Assembly (NCBI GenBank): GCA_036519575.1
Contig: DATDKZ010000104.1
Location: forward strand, 1 to 41,805
Source of the DNA: AC-69 sp036519575
Lineage (GTDB): Bacteria; Actinomycetota; UBA4738; HRBIN12
Direction of reading: 5' to 3'
Length of the DNA stretch: 41,805 bases
Below are positions 31,727 to 39,722 of the stretch, piece by piece. The notes under the pieces were generated by a model. That model ran no database searches. It saw only the letters and a list, made by a program, of their open reading frames with translations, and was not told where the DNA came from. The stretch's first letter is position 1, and each line of letters starts with the position of its first letter. The translations under genes were made by a program, and so were the position numbers.

Positions 31727-32622
31727 CACGCGGTCGCCGCGAGCCACAGTCCCAACGCGAGTAGGGCTCCGAATACCAGCTGGAGCTGGGCCGTGCCGAC
31801 GAGGACCGGGACGAGCGCGCGGCCCTCCGCGCTCCCCACGGCCTCCACCGGGCCGATGGCGAGCGGCCAGGCCGCCAGCGCGAGGAGCGCCCATTGCGAC
31901 AGGCCGTATCCCGCATCCGCGATGCCCGTTGCCACTCCGAGGACGATCGTGGCGAAGGCCGCAACGACCAGCGCTCGATACAGCGCTCGGGCTCGCCGGT
32001 CACCCAGCCGGACGGCCAGCGTCCGCTTCCCGGCCACACTGTCCGTCGAGATGTCCCGCACGTTGTTGGCCTCCAGGATGGCGACGGCCAGGAACCCCAT
32101 GGCCGCCGAGGACCACCAAGCGGCCGCCGGGATCCGTTCGGCCTGCACGTAGGCCGTCCCGGCGGTAGCCATCAGGCCGAAGAACGCGAACACCATGACC
32201 TCGCCGAGGCCGAGCGAGCCGTACGGACGGGGACCGCCCGAGTAGAACCACAGCGCGAGCATGGCCGCCGCGCCGATGGGGATCAGCCACAGGCTCGTCG
32301 CCACGGCGAGCGCCAGCCCGGCCACTCCGGCCACCGCGATCGACGCCAGCGCAGCGAGGAGCACCGACCGGGGAGATGCCACGCCCGACGACGTCAATCG
32401 CTGGGGTCCCTGACGCTCATGGGTGTCGATCCCGCGCATGCCGTCCTGATAGTCGTTGGCGAAATTCACCCCGATCTGCAGCCCCAGGCCCACCGCCAAC
32501 GCCGCGAGCGTCCGCCACACCGAGGCTCGCCCCGCGGCCGCCGTCCCCACCACCACCGGGGCCACGCTCGCGACCAGGGTCCGCGGACGCGCCCCGTTCA
32601 CCCAGTCCGTGAGGTCGGTCAC
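31726..32622 (-). CDS. menA: 1,4-dihydroxy-2-naphthoate polyprenyltransferase
   Basis: The 298-residue UbiA-superfamily protein has about eight or nine hydrophobic helices and both Asp-rich motifs: NFANDYQDGMRGID and NNVRDISTDSVAGKRTLAVRLG. It attaches the isoprenoid tail to 1,4-dihydroxy-2-naphthoate in the membrane. GTG 32622 starts at VTDLTDWVNGARPRTL and overlaps the menB stop (GTGA). A longer open frame upstream is the shadow of menB. Confidence 0.95.
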   Translation of the reverse strand: MTDLTDWVNGARPRTLVASVAPVVVGTAAAGRASVWRTLAALAVGLGLQIGVNFANDYQDGMRGIDTHERQGPQRLTSSGVASPRSVLLAALASIAVAGVAGLALAVATSLWLIPIGAAAMLALWFYSGGPRPYGSLGLGEVMVFAFFGLMATAGTAYVQAERIPAAAWWSSAAMGFLAVAILEANNVRDISTDSVAGKRTLAVRLGDRRARALYRALVVAAFATIVLGVATGIADAGYGLSQWALLALAAWPLAIGPVEAVGSAEGRALVPVLVGTAQLQLVFGALLALGLWLAATA

Positions 32623-33461
32623 GGCCTCCTCGGGAACCTGCCGAAGTCCGGCGGGCGCTTCTCCAGGTAGGCGTCGCGCCCCTCCTGCGCCTCGTCCGAC
32701 ATGTAGTAGAGGAGTGTGGCGTCCCCGGCCAGCTGCTGGATCCCGGCCAACCCGTCGACGTCGGCATTGAATCCCGCCTTGATCAGCCGAAGCGCGAGCG
32801 GGCTCATCGACAGGATCCGCCGGCACACCTCGACCGTCTCCTCCTCCAGCTTCTGGAGCGGCACGACGCGGTTCACCAAGCCCCACTCGAGCGCCGACCT
32901 CGCGTCGTACTGCTCGCACAGGAACCAGATCTCCTTGGCCCGCTTCAGGCCGATGGTTCGAGCAAGCAGGCCGCTGCCGTACCCGGCGTCGAAGGACCCG
33001 ACCGTTGGTCCGGTCTGCCCGAACCGCGCGTTGTCGGCCGCGATCGACAGGTCGCAGACCAGATGCAGGACGTGACCGCCGCCGATGGCGTACCCCGCAA
33101 CCATGGCGATGACCGGCTTGGGCAGCCGCCGGATCTGGACCTGGAGATCAAGGACGTTCAGCCGTCCGACCCCCTTCTCGTCCCGGTATCCGTCGTCTCC
33201 TCGGACCCGCTGGTCTCCACCGGAACAGAAGGCGTCCGGGCCCTCGCCGGTGAGGATGATGACGCCGACCTGGGGATCGTCTCGGGCTCGCTCGAACGCC
33301 TCCGAGAGCTCGGACAGGGTCGTGGGGCGGAAGGCGTTTCGGACCTCCGGCCGGGAGATGGTGACCTTGGCCATCCCCTCGGCCGCCTCGTACCTGATGT
33401 CCTCGTACTGTCCCGACCGCTGCCACTGCACCATAGGACCGGCCACTCCTAGAGCGTCCAC
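32619..33461 (-). CDS. menB: 1,4-dihydroxy-2-naphthoyl-CoA synthase
   Basis: The 280-residue crotonase-fold enzyme has the MenB features AFCSGGDQRVRG, YAIGGGHVLHLVCDLSIAAD (oxyanion hole), FGQTGPTVGSFDAGYGSGLLA, and the C-terminal ADVDGLAGIQQLAGDATLLYY. It closes the second ring of the naphthoquinone. GTG 33461 is 11 nt from TAGCCT on this strand; ATG 33434 (271 residues) is an alternative with GGAG 11 nt upstream. It is first in the minus-strand menBAD unit. Confidence 0.94.
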   Translation of the reverse strand: MDALGVAGPMVQWQRSGQYEDIRYEAAEGMAKVTISRPEVRNAFRPTTLSELSEAFERARDDPQVGVIILTGEGPDAFCSGGDQRVRGDDGYRDEKGVGRLNVLDLQVQIRRLPKPVIAMVAGYAIGGGHVLHLVCDLSIAADNARFGQTGPTVGSFDAGYGSGLLARTIGLKRAKEIWFLCEQYDARSALEWGLVNRVVPLQKLEEETVEVCRRILSMSPLALRLIKAGFNADVDGLAGIQQLAGDATLLYYMSDEAQEGRDAYLEKRPPDFGRFPRRP

Positions 33462-33472
33462 TCGAACGGTTC

Positions 33473-33482
33473 AGGCTAGCCT
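33473..33482. promoter_or_regulatory. Palindromic bidirectional -10 between menB and menE
   Basis: AGGCTAGCCT is a perfect 10-bp palindrome. It presents TAGCCT on both strands: 7 nt before ATG 33490 of menE, and 11 nt before GTG 33461 of menB. A single symmetric element could drive both arms of the menaquinone cluster. Confidence 0.5.
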
Positions 33483-33489
33483 ATCTCAC

Positions 33490-34674
33490 ATGCCGAGCCC
33501 CACGACCCCAGACCTTCGACCGCGCGACCTAGTGGCGGTCACGCTCCCGCCGGGTCGGGACTGGGCCGGCATCGTGGGGAAGGTGTGGGAGGTCGGCGCG
33601 GCCATGTTCCCGGTGGACCACCGATTCCCGACATCCCTGTCTCGAGACCTGATGGACCGGGCGACACCCACGATCATCGTCGATGCCGACGGGTGGCATC
33701 GGCCCGGCTCGGGCCGGCCGGTTGGAGACGGAGTGGCTCTCGTGGTCCACACCTCCGGCACCGGAGGCGCCCCCAAGCTCGTCCAGTTCGACCGACCGGC
33801 TATCGACGCCGCCGTGGCCTCCTCGACCCTGGCCCTGGAGGCCTCACCTCACGACCCGTGGCTGTGCTGCCTTCCCCTGGCCCACGTCGGTGGGCTCCTG
33901 GTGTTGCTCCGGTCCATCCTGGTCGGGGCCCCGGTCACCATCCATTCCGGGTTCGACCCCGAGGCCATCGCCGCCGAGGCGGACTCGGCCTTCGTGTCGC
34001 TCGTTCCCACGATGCTGGTCCGCCTCCTCGACGCCCACGCCGACATGTCGCACTTCCGGGCCATCCTGGTGGGCGGGGCGACCGTGCCGGCGTGGCTGGC
34101 CGACCGAGCCCGAGCCGAAGGGGCGCACGTGATCGAGACGTACGGCCTGACCGAGAGCTGTGGCGGGGTGGTGTACGACGGCCGCCCCCTCCCCGGGACC
34201 GAGGTGAGGATCGACGGTGCCGGAGGGATCCAACTCCGCGGCCCCACCGTGATGCGTGGCTACCTCGATGACGCGGAAGGGACTGCGGGCGCGTTCGCCG
34301 ACGGTGGATGGCTCCGGGCGGGTGACGCCGGATGGATCGACGGCCAGGGCAGGCTCCGGGTGACCGGCCGACTCGACGACCTCATCAACACCGGCGGCGA
34401 GAAGGTCTGGCCGGCGGAGGTGGAAGCCGTCCTCCAGGGCCACCCGGGGGTCGCCGAGGTCGCGATCGTCGGTCGGCCCGACCCCGAGTGGGGTCAGCGC
34501 GTGGTGGCGTACGTGGTCCCTGCGGACCCGAGCGCCCCGCCCTCCCTCGAGGCGCTCCGGGGCCACGTGGCCGCGTCTCTCCCTCGCCACTCGGCCCCTC
34601 GTCAGCTCGTCCTAGTCCCGGAAGGATTGCCCCGCACCGCTTCCGGGAAGGTCCGCCGGGCTGCGCTGGCCTGA
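33490..34674 (+). CDS. menE: o-succinylbenzoyl-CoA ligase-like AMP-binding enzyme
   Basis: The 394-residue ANL enzyme has the P-loop HTSGTGGAPK, ETYGLTESCGGVVYDG (A5), LRAGDAGWIDGQGRLRVTGRLDD (A7-A8, as two adjacent stretches), NTGGEKVWPAEVE, and the C-terminal catalytic Lys in RTASGKVRRAAL. It is short, as MenE often is. It activates o-succinylbenzoate to its CoA ester before MenB. The P-loop Thr-Thr is Thr-Gly here. The leaderless start at ATG 33490 is supported by TAGCCT. It is the last men gene; menC and a DHNA-CoA thioesterase are not in the window. Confidence 0.92.
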   Translation: MPSPTTPDLRPRDLVAVTLPPGRDWAGIVGKVWEVGAAMFPVDHRFPTSLSRDLMDRATPTIIVDADGWHRPGSGRPVGDGVALVVHTSGTGGAPKLVQFDRPAIDAAVASSTLALEASPHDPWLCCLPLAHVGGLLVLLRSILVGAPVTIHSGFDPEAIAAEADSAFVSLVPTMLVRLLDAHADMSHFRAILVGGATVPAWLADRARAEGAHVIETYGLTESCGGVVYDGRPLPGTEVRIDGAGGIQLRGPTVMRGYLDDAEGTAGAFADGGWLRAGDAGWIDGQGRLRVTGRLDDLINTGGEKVWPAEVEAVLQGHPGVAEVAIVGRPDPEWGQRVVAYVVPADPSAPPSLEALRGHVAASLPRHSAPRQLVLVPEGLPRTASGKVRRAALA

Positions 34675-34723
34675 CGCAGAAGGGGAAGCTCGGGGAATAG
34701 GAGGCGGTTATCCCTATGGGAGA

Positions 34724-35680
34724 ATGGAGTCGAAGGTGGCCGACGAGCGCAACGTGATCGTCCTCGGATCGGGGCCTGCCGGCTATACGGCGGCCCTGTA
34801 CGCGGCCCGTGCCGACCTGGAGCCCCTCGTCCTAAAGGGTGTCGACGCGGGTGGTCAGCTGATGCTGACCATGGACGTCGAAAACTACCCCGGCTTCCCC
34901 GGTGCCATCCTCGGCCCGGAGCTCATGGACGCCATGGAGAAGCAGGCCTCTCGCTTCGGCGCCGAGATGCTGCATCAGTCCGCGACGCGGGTGGACCTGT
35001 CCGCCCGCCCCTTCGGAGTGTGGGCCGGGGACCAGGAGTGGCGGGCCCGGACCCTGGTCATCGCCACCGGCGCATCGGCGAAATGGCTGGGCGTGCCGGG
35101 TGAGCAGCGGCTCCTGGGCCGCGGCGTCTCGGCCTGTGCCACCTGCGACGGGTTCTTCTTCCGAGACCGGGACCTGGTGGTGGTCGGTGGCGGGGATACC
35201 GCGATGGAAGAGGCCACGTTCCTCTCCAAGTTCGCCTCGAACATCTCGATCGTGCACCGCCGGGACGAGTTCCGGGCGTCGAAGATCATGCAGGACCGGG
35301 CCCTGTCGAACCCGAAGATCTCGGTGATCTGGGATTCGGTCGTCGAGGAGATCGAGGGCGACGGCGCGGTCACGGGCGTTCGCCTTCGGAACGTCAAGAC
35401 CGATGAGGTCACCGGTCATGGGACGGACGGCGTCTTCGTGGCTATCGGCCATACACCCAACACGGCCCTGTTCCGGGATCAGGTGGAGTTGACCGACGAG
35501 GGCTACATCGTGGCGGACGAGCCGAGCACCGCGACCAACGTTCCCGGCGTGTTCGCCGCGGGCGACGTCACCGACCGGGTGTACCGTCAGGCGGTGACCG
35601 CGGCCGGACAGGGGTGCAAGGCAGCTATGGACGCCGAGCGGTTCCTGGCAACCGAGGCGCACGAGCGCCGCGATGGGTAG
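34724..35680 (+). CDS. trxB: Thioredoxin reductase
   Basis: The 318-residue flavoprotein has the FAD motif VLGSGPAGYTAALYAARA, the active CATC (SACATCDGFFF), the NADPH motif VVVGGGDTAMEEATFLS and a C-terminal FAD motif (GVFAAGDVTD). It reduces thioredoxin with NADPH. The start is uncertain: ATG 34724 has a poorly placed ribosome site, while GTG 34736 (residue 5) has GGAG six bases upstream and the conserved part starts right after it. It is followed 69 nt later by trxA. Confidence 0.95.
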   Translation: MESKVADERNVIVLGSGPAGYTAALYAARADLEPLVLKGVDAGGQLMLTMDVENYPGFPGAILGPELMDAMEKQASRFGAEMLHQSATRVDLSARPFGVWAGDQEWRARTLVIATGASAKWLGVPGEQRLLGRGVSACATCDGFFFRDRDLVVVGGGDTAMEEATFLSKFASNISIVHRRDEFRASKIMQDRALSNPKISVIWDSVVEEIEGDGAVTGVRLRNVKTDEVTGHGTDGVFVAIGHTPNTALFRDQVELTDEGYIVADEPSTATNVPGVFAAGDVTDRVYRQAVTAAGQGCKAAMDAERFLATEAHERRDG

Positions 35681-35694
35681 ACGAATCCGAGGCC

Positions 35695-35727
35695 GGGCCG
35701 GCGCGTTCAAGGGGAACGGGCGGGCCC
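35695..35727 (+). promoter_or_regulatory. Two-tier hairpin between trxB and trxA
   Basis: Outer arms GGGCC (35695-35699) and GGCCC (35723-35727) enclose CGTTC (35704-35708) / GAACG (35714-35718) with a 5-nt loop. There is no T-run. It may set the ratio of trxB to trxA mRNA by partial termination or processing. Confidence 0.35.
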
Positions 35728-35749
35728 CGAGGAGACGAAAGGAACGGAG

Positions 35750-36079
35750 TTGGCAGAGATCGGTGACGTAACGGACCAGGACTTCGAGGAACGCGTGCTG
35801 AAGTCCGATGAGCCCGTGCTGGTGGATTTCTGGGCCGAGTGGTGTGTGCCCTGCCACATGGTCTCGCCGGTGGTCGAGGAGATCGGCCAGGAGAAAGGCG
35901 AGTCCTTGCGGGTGGCCAAGCTGAACATCGACGAGAACCCAGAGGTCACCCGGCGGTACGGGGTCATGAGCATCCCCACCCTCATGCTGTTCAAGGGCGG
36001 GGAGGAGAGGGCCCGCGTGGTCGGAGCACGGGGCAAGGAAGCCCTGCTCCGGGAGATCGATCCGCACCTGGCGGCGTAG
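35750..36079 (+). CDS. trxA: Thioredoxin
   Basis: The 109-residue thioredoxin fold has the active site WAEWCVPCHMVSP; the usual WCGPC Gly is Val, which should shift its redox potential. The cis-Pro loop (YGVMSIPTLMLFKGG) is intact. It is reduced by the adjacent TrxB. The start is a TTG preceded by AAAGGAACGGAG. By order it corresponds to mycobacterial trxC. Confidence 0.92.
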   Translation: MAEIGDVTDQDFEERVLKSDEPVLVDFWAEWCVPCHMVSPVVEEIGQEKGESLRVAKLNIDENPEVTRRYGVMSIPTLMLFKGGEERARVVGARGKEALLREIDPHLAA

Positions 36080-36127
36080 TCGGGTCGGCGGTCGCGATCT
36101 CCTGGACGGGCCCGCCCCGGCCGCCCG

Positions 36128-36133
36128 TACACT
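36128..36133 (+). promoter_or_regulatory. Candidate -10 (TACACT) of cwlM
   Basis: TACACT is six bases before GTG 36140, with no Shine-Dalgarno. A TGGACG 19 nt further up is a possible -35. Confidence 0.45.
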
Positions 36134-36139
36134 TCGCAC

Positions 36140-37243
36140 GTGAAGATCATCCGTCGAGGGGATCGGGGCGAGGCCGTCCGCGACATCCAACGTCGCATTC
36201 TCGACGTCGGACTGCGGATCGAGCCGAACGAGCTCGAGGGCCGATTCGGCCCTTCCACCGAAGAGGCGGTGAAGGCCTTCCAACAACGCCGAGGACTCCC
36301 CTCGGACGGGATGATCGGTCCCGACACGTGGGGCGAGCTGGTTGAGGCCGGATACCGGCTGGGCGACCGGGTCCTGTACCTTCGTTCTCTGTCGTTCCAG
36401 GGAGACGACGTCCGCGAGCTCCAGAAGCGGCTGAACGCCCTGGGGTTCGATGCGGGACGTGAGGACGGTATCTTCGGTTCGCGAACCGCCGCCGCCGTGG
36501 CGGAGTTCCAGCACAACGTGGGCAGCGCTTCCGACGGCATCGTTGGCCCGGACACGATCGGCTCCATCGAACGGCTCCGGCCCGCGCTGGAGGGCCCCAG
36601 CCGGGCCGTGGTCCGCGAGGCCGAGGACGTTCGTCGCATCGAGGAGGAGCAGACGTTGGTCGGCTCCTGTGTGGCGATCGATCCCGGCCATGGCCCCGAT
36701 GACCCCGGCATCGTCGGTCCGAGCGGTTTGTCCGAATCGGAGGCCACGATGTTGATCGCCGCGGACCTTGCCGCCGAGCTCGGAGCGCGCGGCGCGCACC
36801 CCACGATCCTGCGGACCGACCACGATGCTCCCTCCCCCAGCGAACGTGCTCTCGCGGCCAACGAGCTCGGTGCGTCCGTGTGCATCTCGATCCATCTGAA
36901 CGGCGGTGAACCGACCGCCGAGGGCGCCACATGTTTCTACTACGGCACCCAGGCGACCTACTCGCCGGCGGGGCAGCGCCTGGCCGAGGTGATCCAGGAG
37001 GAACTGGCGGCTCGGACGGGGCTGATGGACGGCAGAACACATCGCCTCGCTGTGGCCATGCTCAGGGAGACCAGGATGCCTGCCGTTCAGGTCGAGCCGT
37101 GCTTCCTCACCAATCCGAGGGAGGAGGCCATGCTCACCGACCCGGTCTCCCGGCGCTTGCTGGCGGCAGCCATCGCGGTGGGCGTCCAACGGTTCTTCGG
37201 GACCGTCGAGTCCGCGGCCGGCCGGCGCTCGGCGGGCGGCTAG
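36140..37243 (+). CDS. cwlM: CwlM-type N-acetylmuramoyl-L-alanine amidase domain protein
   Basis: The 367-residue protein lacks a signal peptide. It has two peptidoglycan-binding repeats (RRGDRGEAVRDIQRRI... FGPSTEEAVKAFQ, about residues 4-65, and GDDVRELQKRLNALGFD, about 80-145). An amidase_3 domain follows with zinc ligands in IDPGHG, SESEAT and SIHLNGG and the catalytic Glu in VEPCFLTNP. In mycobacteria the cytoplasmic homologue CwlM activates MurA once phosphorylated by PknB, rather than acting as an amidase. Absence of a signal peptide, and position beside TrxA and ParB, support the same role here. The zinc residues are all present, so enzymatic activity is not excluded. Confidence 0.9.
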   Translation: MKIIRRGDRGEAVRDIQRRILDVGLRIEPNELEGRFGPSTEEAVKAFQQRRGLPSDGMIGPDTWGELVEAGYRLGDRVLYLRSLSFQGDDVRELQKRLNALGFDAGREDGIFGSRTAAAVAEFQHNVGSASDGIVGPDTIGSIERLRPALEGPSRAVVREAEDVRRIEEEQTLVGSCVAIDPGHGPDDPGIVGPSGLSESEATMLIAADLAAELGARGAHPTILRTDHDAPSPSERALAANELGASVCISIHLNGGEPTAEGATCFYYGTQATYSPAGQRLAEVIQEELAARTGLMDGRTHRLAVAMLRETRMPAVQVEPCFLTNPREEAMLTDPVSRRLLAAAIAVGVQRFFGTVESAAGRRSAGG

Positions 37244-37482
37244 TCCAGGGAGGCCAGTGCTCGCAGCCCCGCGGGCCAGCTGACCGCGAGGGCTTCGATC
37301 AGCGCCGGCTTCGGCGATCGCCGGCCAGCGCCGCCATAACAAGCCCGAGGAGGATCCCCAGGACCGCGGCCTTCAAGGCGCGAGCTACCTCGTCGGAGGA
37401 GGGGGCGTTCGTGCAACGATTGTAGGTCCGCGGACGCATCCGGCGCGAGGGCGCCGGACGGCGCGGGGACGGGGGCCGACCG
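37244..37482. other. Intergenic stretch with structured elements and a doubtful minus-strand microprotein
   Basis: It holds a minus-strand frame (37412-37299) for 37 residues with one hydrophobic helix (ALKAAVLGILLGLVMAALAG). A good -10, TACAAT, is 6 nt upstream (37424-37419), but the codon at the expected start is ACG. The palindrome GTCCGCGGAC (37426-37435) and a 7-bp hairpin CCGGCGC-gagg-GCGCCGG (37440-37457) lie before the next gene. No gene is claimed. Confidence 0.35.
37440..37457 (+). terminator. Strong GC hairpin upstream of the F420-type oxidoreductase
   Basis: The hairpin is CCGGCGC-gagg-GCGCCGG, a 7-bp perfect stem with a 4-nt loop. It has no T-run. It lies 25 nt before ATG 37483, and may stop the cwlM transcript or structure the leader of the next gene. 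Confidence 0.35.
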
Positions 37483-38436
37483 ATGCGCTTCTGCCTGATG
37501 ATCGAGGGCCAGGAAGGGATCACCTGGAAACAGTGGCTGGCCCTGTCCGAGGCCTGCGAGCGGCTTGGGTTCGACGGCCTGTTCACCTCCGACCACTACT
37601 TCTCGGTCATGGGAGCGGCCGGCCGCGGGTCGTCCGATGCCTGGACGGCGTTGGCCGCGGTGGCCGCCCGCACCGAGCGCCTCCGCCTCGGCACACTCGT
37701 CTCGCCGGTGACGTTTCGCCTTCCGACGGTGTTGGCCAAGGTGGCCACGACCGTCGACCACATCTCGGCGGGGCGCGTGGAGATCGGCATGGGAGCCGGC
37801 TGGTGGGCCGAGGAGCACCGGACCCATGGCATCCCATTTCCTCCCACGAACGAGCGGATGCAGATGCTGGAGGAGCAGCTCGAGATCGTCCACGGGCTCT
37901 TGTCGGACGAGGTTTTCTCGTTCCGTGGCGCGCACTACGCACTTCAAGACTGCCGGTTCGTCCCCAAGGGCGTGCAGCGTCCGCACCCGCCGATAATCGT
38001 GGGTGGCAAGGGCGGACCACGCATCTCGCGCCTGGTGGCCAGGTGGGCGGACGAGTTCAACACGCATGGGGGACCGCCGAAGGAGGTCGGCGACCGAGTC
38101 ACCCGGGTGCGCGAGGCCGTGGACGCGGTGGGCAGGGAACAGGGCACCGTGACGACGTCGTTCATGACGTGGGTCTGCGTCGGGGCCGACGAGGCATCGT
38201 TCCGGGAACGGGTCGAGCGGGCGCGCCGGCTCGACCCCGATGCCGGTTCGTTCGATGATTTCCTCGCAGACCTGAAGAGCGACTGCATCGTGGGTACCCC
38301 CGACCGGGCTGCCGAACGACTGTCGGAGTACGCCGCCGCCGGCGTCCAGCGCGTGTTCCTGAACCATCTGCTCTTCGACGACGTGGACACGTTGGAACTC
38401 TTGGCCCGCGAGGTCTTCCCTCGCGTGACCGGCTGA
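37483..38436 (+). CDS. LLM-class F420-dependent oxidoreductase
   Basis: The 317-residue luciferase-like monooxygenase fold has LGFDGLFTSDHYFS, RLRLGTLVSPVTFR, TTVDHISAGRVEIGMGAGW and the HPPIIVGGKGGPR strand. Actinobacterial members use coenzyme F420 and act on varied substrates, which cannot be told from sequence. The start has no clear ribosome-binding site. It follows a hairpin-containing spacer and is followed by a separate promoter, so it is likely monocistronic. Confidence 0.88.
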   Translation: MRFCLMIEGQEGITWKQWLALSEACERLGFDGLFTSDHYFSVMGAAGRGSSDAWTALAAVAARTERLRLGTLVSPVTFRLPTVLAKVATTVDHISAGRVEIGMGAGWWAEEHRTHGIPFPPTNERMQMLEEQLEIVHGLLSDEVFSFRGAHYALQDCRFVPKGVQRPHPPIIVGGKGGPRISRLVARWADEFNTHGGPPKEVGDRVTRVREAVDAVGREQGTVTTSFMTWVCVGADEASFRERVERARRLDPDAGSFDDFLADLKSDCIVGTPDRAAERLSEYAAAGVQRVFLNHLLFDDVDTLELLAREVFPRVTG

Positions 38437-38480
38437 CCCAGTTCGGCGCCGTCGCTCCCCGACCCCGGCCGGGCCGTTGC

Positions 38481-38486
38481 TACCAT
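38481..38486 (+). promoter_or_regulatory. Candidate -10 (TACCAT) of the aminotransferase-ddl operon
   Basis: TACCAT lies 9 nt before ATG 38496. No convincing Shine-Dalgarno is seen. Confidence 0.4.
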
Positions 38487-38495
38487 GGGCAGCCC

Positions 38496-39722
38496 ATGGC
38501 CGAGTTCAACGTCGATCCCTATGTCGATCTCTATGCCCGACGAACGTCCGGGATGTCGGCATCAGAGGTCAGGGCGCTGTTCGCCGTCGCCTCCAGGCCG
38601 GAGGTGGTCTCGCTCGCCGGCGGCATGCCGTACGTGCGGGCGCTCTCGACCGACGACGTGATCGACGTCGTCGAGTCCGTGCTGGCCGAACACGCCGACG
38701 CCGCGCTCCAGTACGGCGCCGGCCAGGGCACGCCCGCCCTTCGCGCACGTCTCGCCGCGTTGATGAACGAGGAGGAGACCGAGGCCGACCCCGAGGATTT
38801 CGTCGTGACCACCGGAGCGCAGCAGGCACTCGACCTGATCGCCAAGGTCCTCATCGATCCCGGTGACGAGATCGTGGTAGAGGCTCCCGCATACGTCGGC
38901 GCGCTGTCGGCCTTCAGCGCGTACGAGCCTCGCTTCGTGCAGATCGAGCTCGACGACGACGGCATGATCGTCGAGGACCTCGAGGACGCGCTGGTGAAGG
39001 GGGTCCGTCCGAAGTTCGTGTACACGGTCCCCACCTTCCATAACCCGGCCGGCGTGACCATGTCGCGATCGCGACGGGAGCGGCTAGTCGCCCTGTGCCG
39101 TGAGGCTCGAATCCCGATCGTGGAGGACAACCCGTACGGGCTCCTGCGCTTCGAGGGTGAACGCCAACCCACCCTTCGGTCTCTGGATCCGCACAACGTG
39201 ATCTACGTGGGAACCGTGTCCAAGGTGTTCTCACCCGGCGTGCGAGTGGGCTGGGCGGTGGCCGAACCCGGCCTCCTCCAGCGCCTCGTCCTGGCCAAGG
39301 AGGCGGCCGACCTGTGCGGCAGCTCGTTCACCATGCTGGTCACGGAGCGGTATCTCTCCGGCGATCGGTGGCGGGTCAACCTCGAGCGACTGGTCGGCAT
39401 GTACCGAAGTCGCCGGGACGCCATGCTCGAGGCCCTGGTCGAGCACTTCCCGGCTGACGCGTCCTGGACCCACCCGGGCGGTGGGTTCTTCGTGTGGGTC
39501 ACCCTTCCCCCCTACCTCGACACCCAGGCCATGCTTGCTGCCGCGGTGGAGCGGCGGGTGGCCTACGTTCCGGGAACGGCTTTCTATCCGGACGGACGCG
39601 GCCGGAACACGATGCGCCTGGCGTTCTGCTACCCGACCGAGGACGACATCGCCGAGGGGGTGCGGCGACTCGGACTGCTCCTCACCGACGAGGAGGAGCT
39701 GTACCGGTCGCTGTCGGGATGA
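38496..39722 (+). CDS. PLP-dependent aminotransferase, class I/II (LysN/MocR-like)
   Basis: The 408-residue fold-type I aminotransferase has the features VSLAGGMPYVRALS, LQYGAGQGTPALRARLA, TTGAQQALDLIAKVL, YTVPTFHNPAGVTMS, VEDNPYGLLRFEG and the PLP Lys243 in VGTVSKVFSPGVRVGW. There is no HTH domain, so it is an enzyme rather than a MocR regulator. It resembles 2-aminoadipate or broad-range transaminases. Its stop overlaps the ddl ATG (ATGA). The pairing with ddl suggests an amino-acid supply role for the wall, possibly only by operon convenience. Confidence 0.9.
   Translation: MAEFNVDPYVDLYARRTSGMSASEVRALFAVASRPEVVSLAGGMPYVRALSTDDVIDVVESVLAEHADAALQYGAGQGTPALRARLAALMNEEETEADPEDFVVTTGAQQALDLIAKVLIDPGDEIVVEAPAYVGALSAFSAYEPRFVQIELDDDGMIVEDLEDALVKGVRPKFVYTVPTFHNPAGVTMSRSRRERLVALCREARIPIVEDNPYGLLRFEGERQPTLRSLDPHNVIYVGTVSKVFSPGVRVGWAVAEPGLLQRLVLAKEAADLCGSSFTMLVTERYLSGDRWRVNLERLVGMYRSRRDAMLEALVEHFPADASWTHPGGGFFVWVTLPPYLDTQAMLAAAVERRVAYVPGTAFYPDGRGRNTMRLAFCYPTEDDIAEGVRRLGLLLTDEEELYRSLSG

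Noticed and set aside
33085..33489. N-terminal extension of the menE frame
   Set aside because: It is the reverse shadow of menB; the menE domain and its promoter place the start at 33490.
34832..37342. 836-residue minus-strand open frame opposite trxB, trxA and cwlM
   Set aside because: It is antisense to three clear genes and has no recognisable domains.
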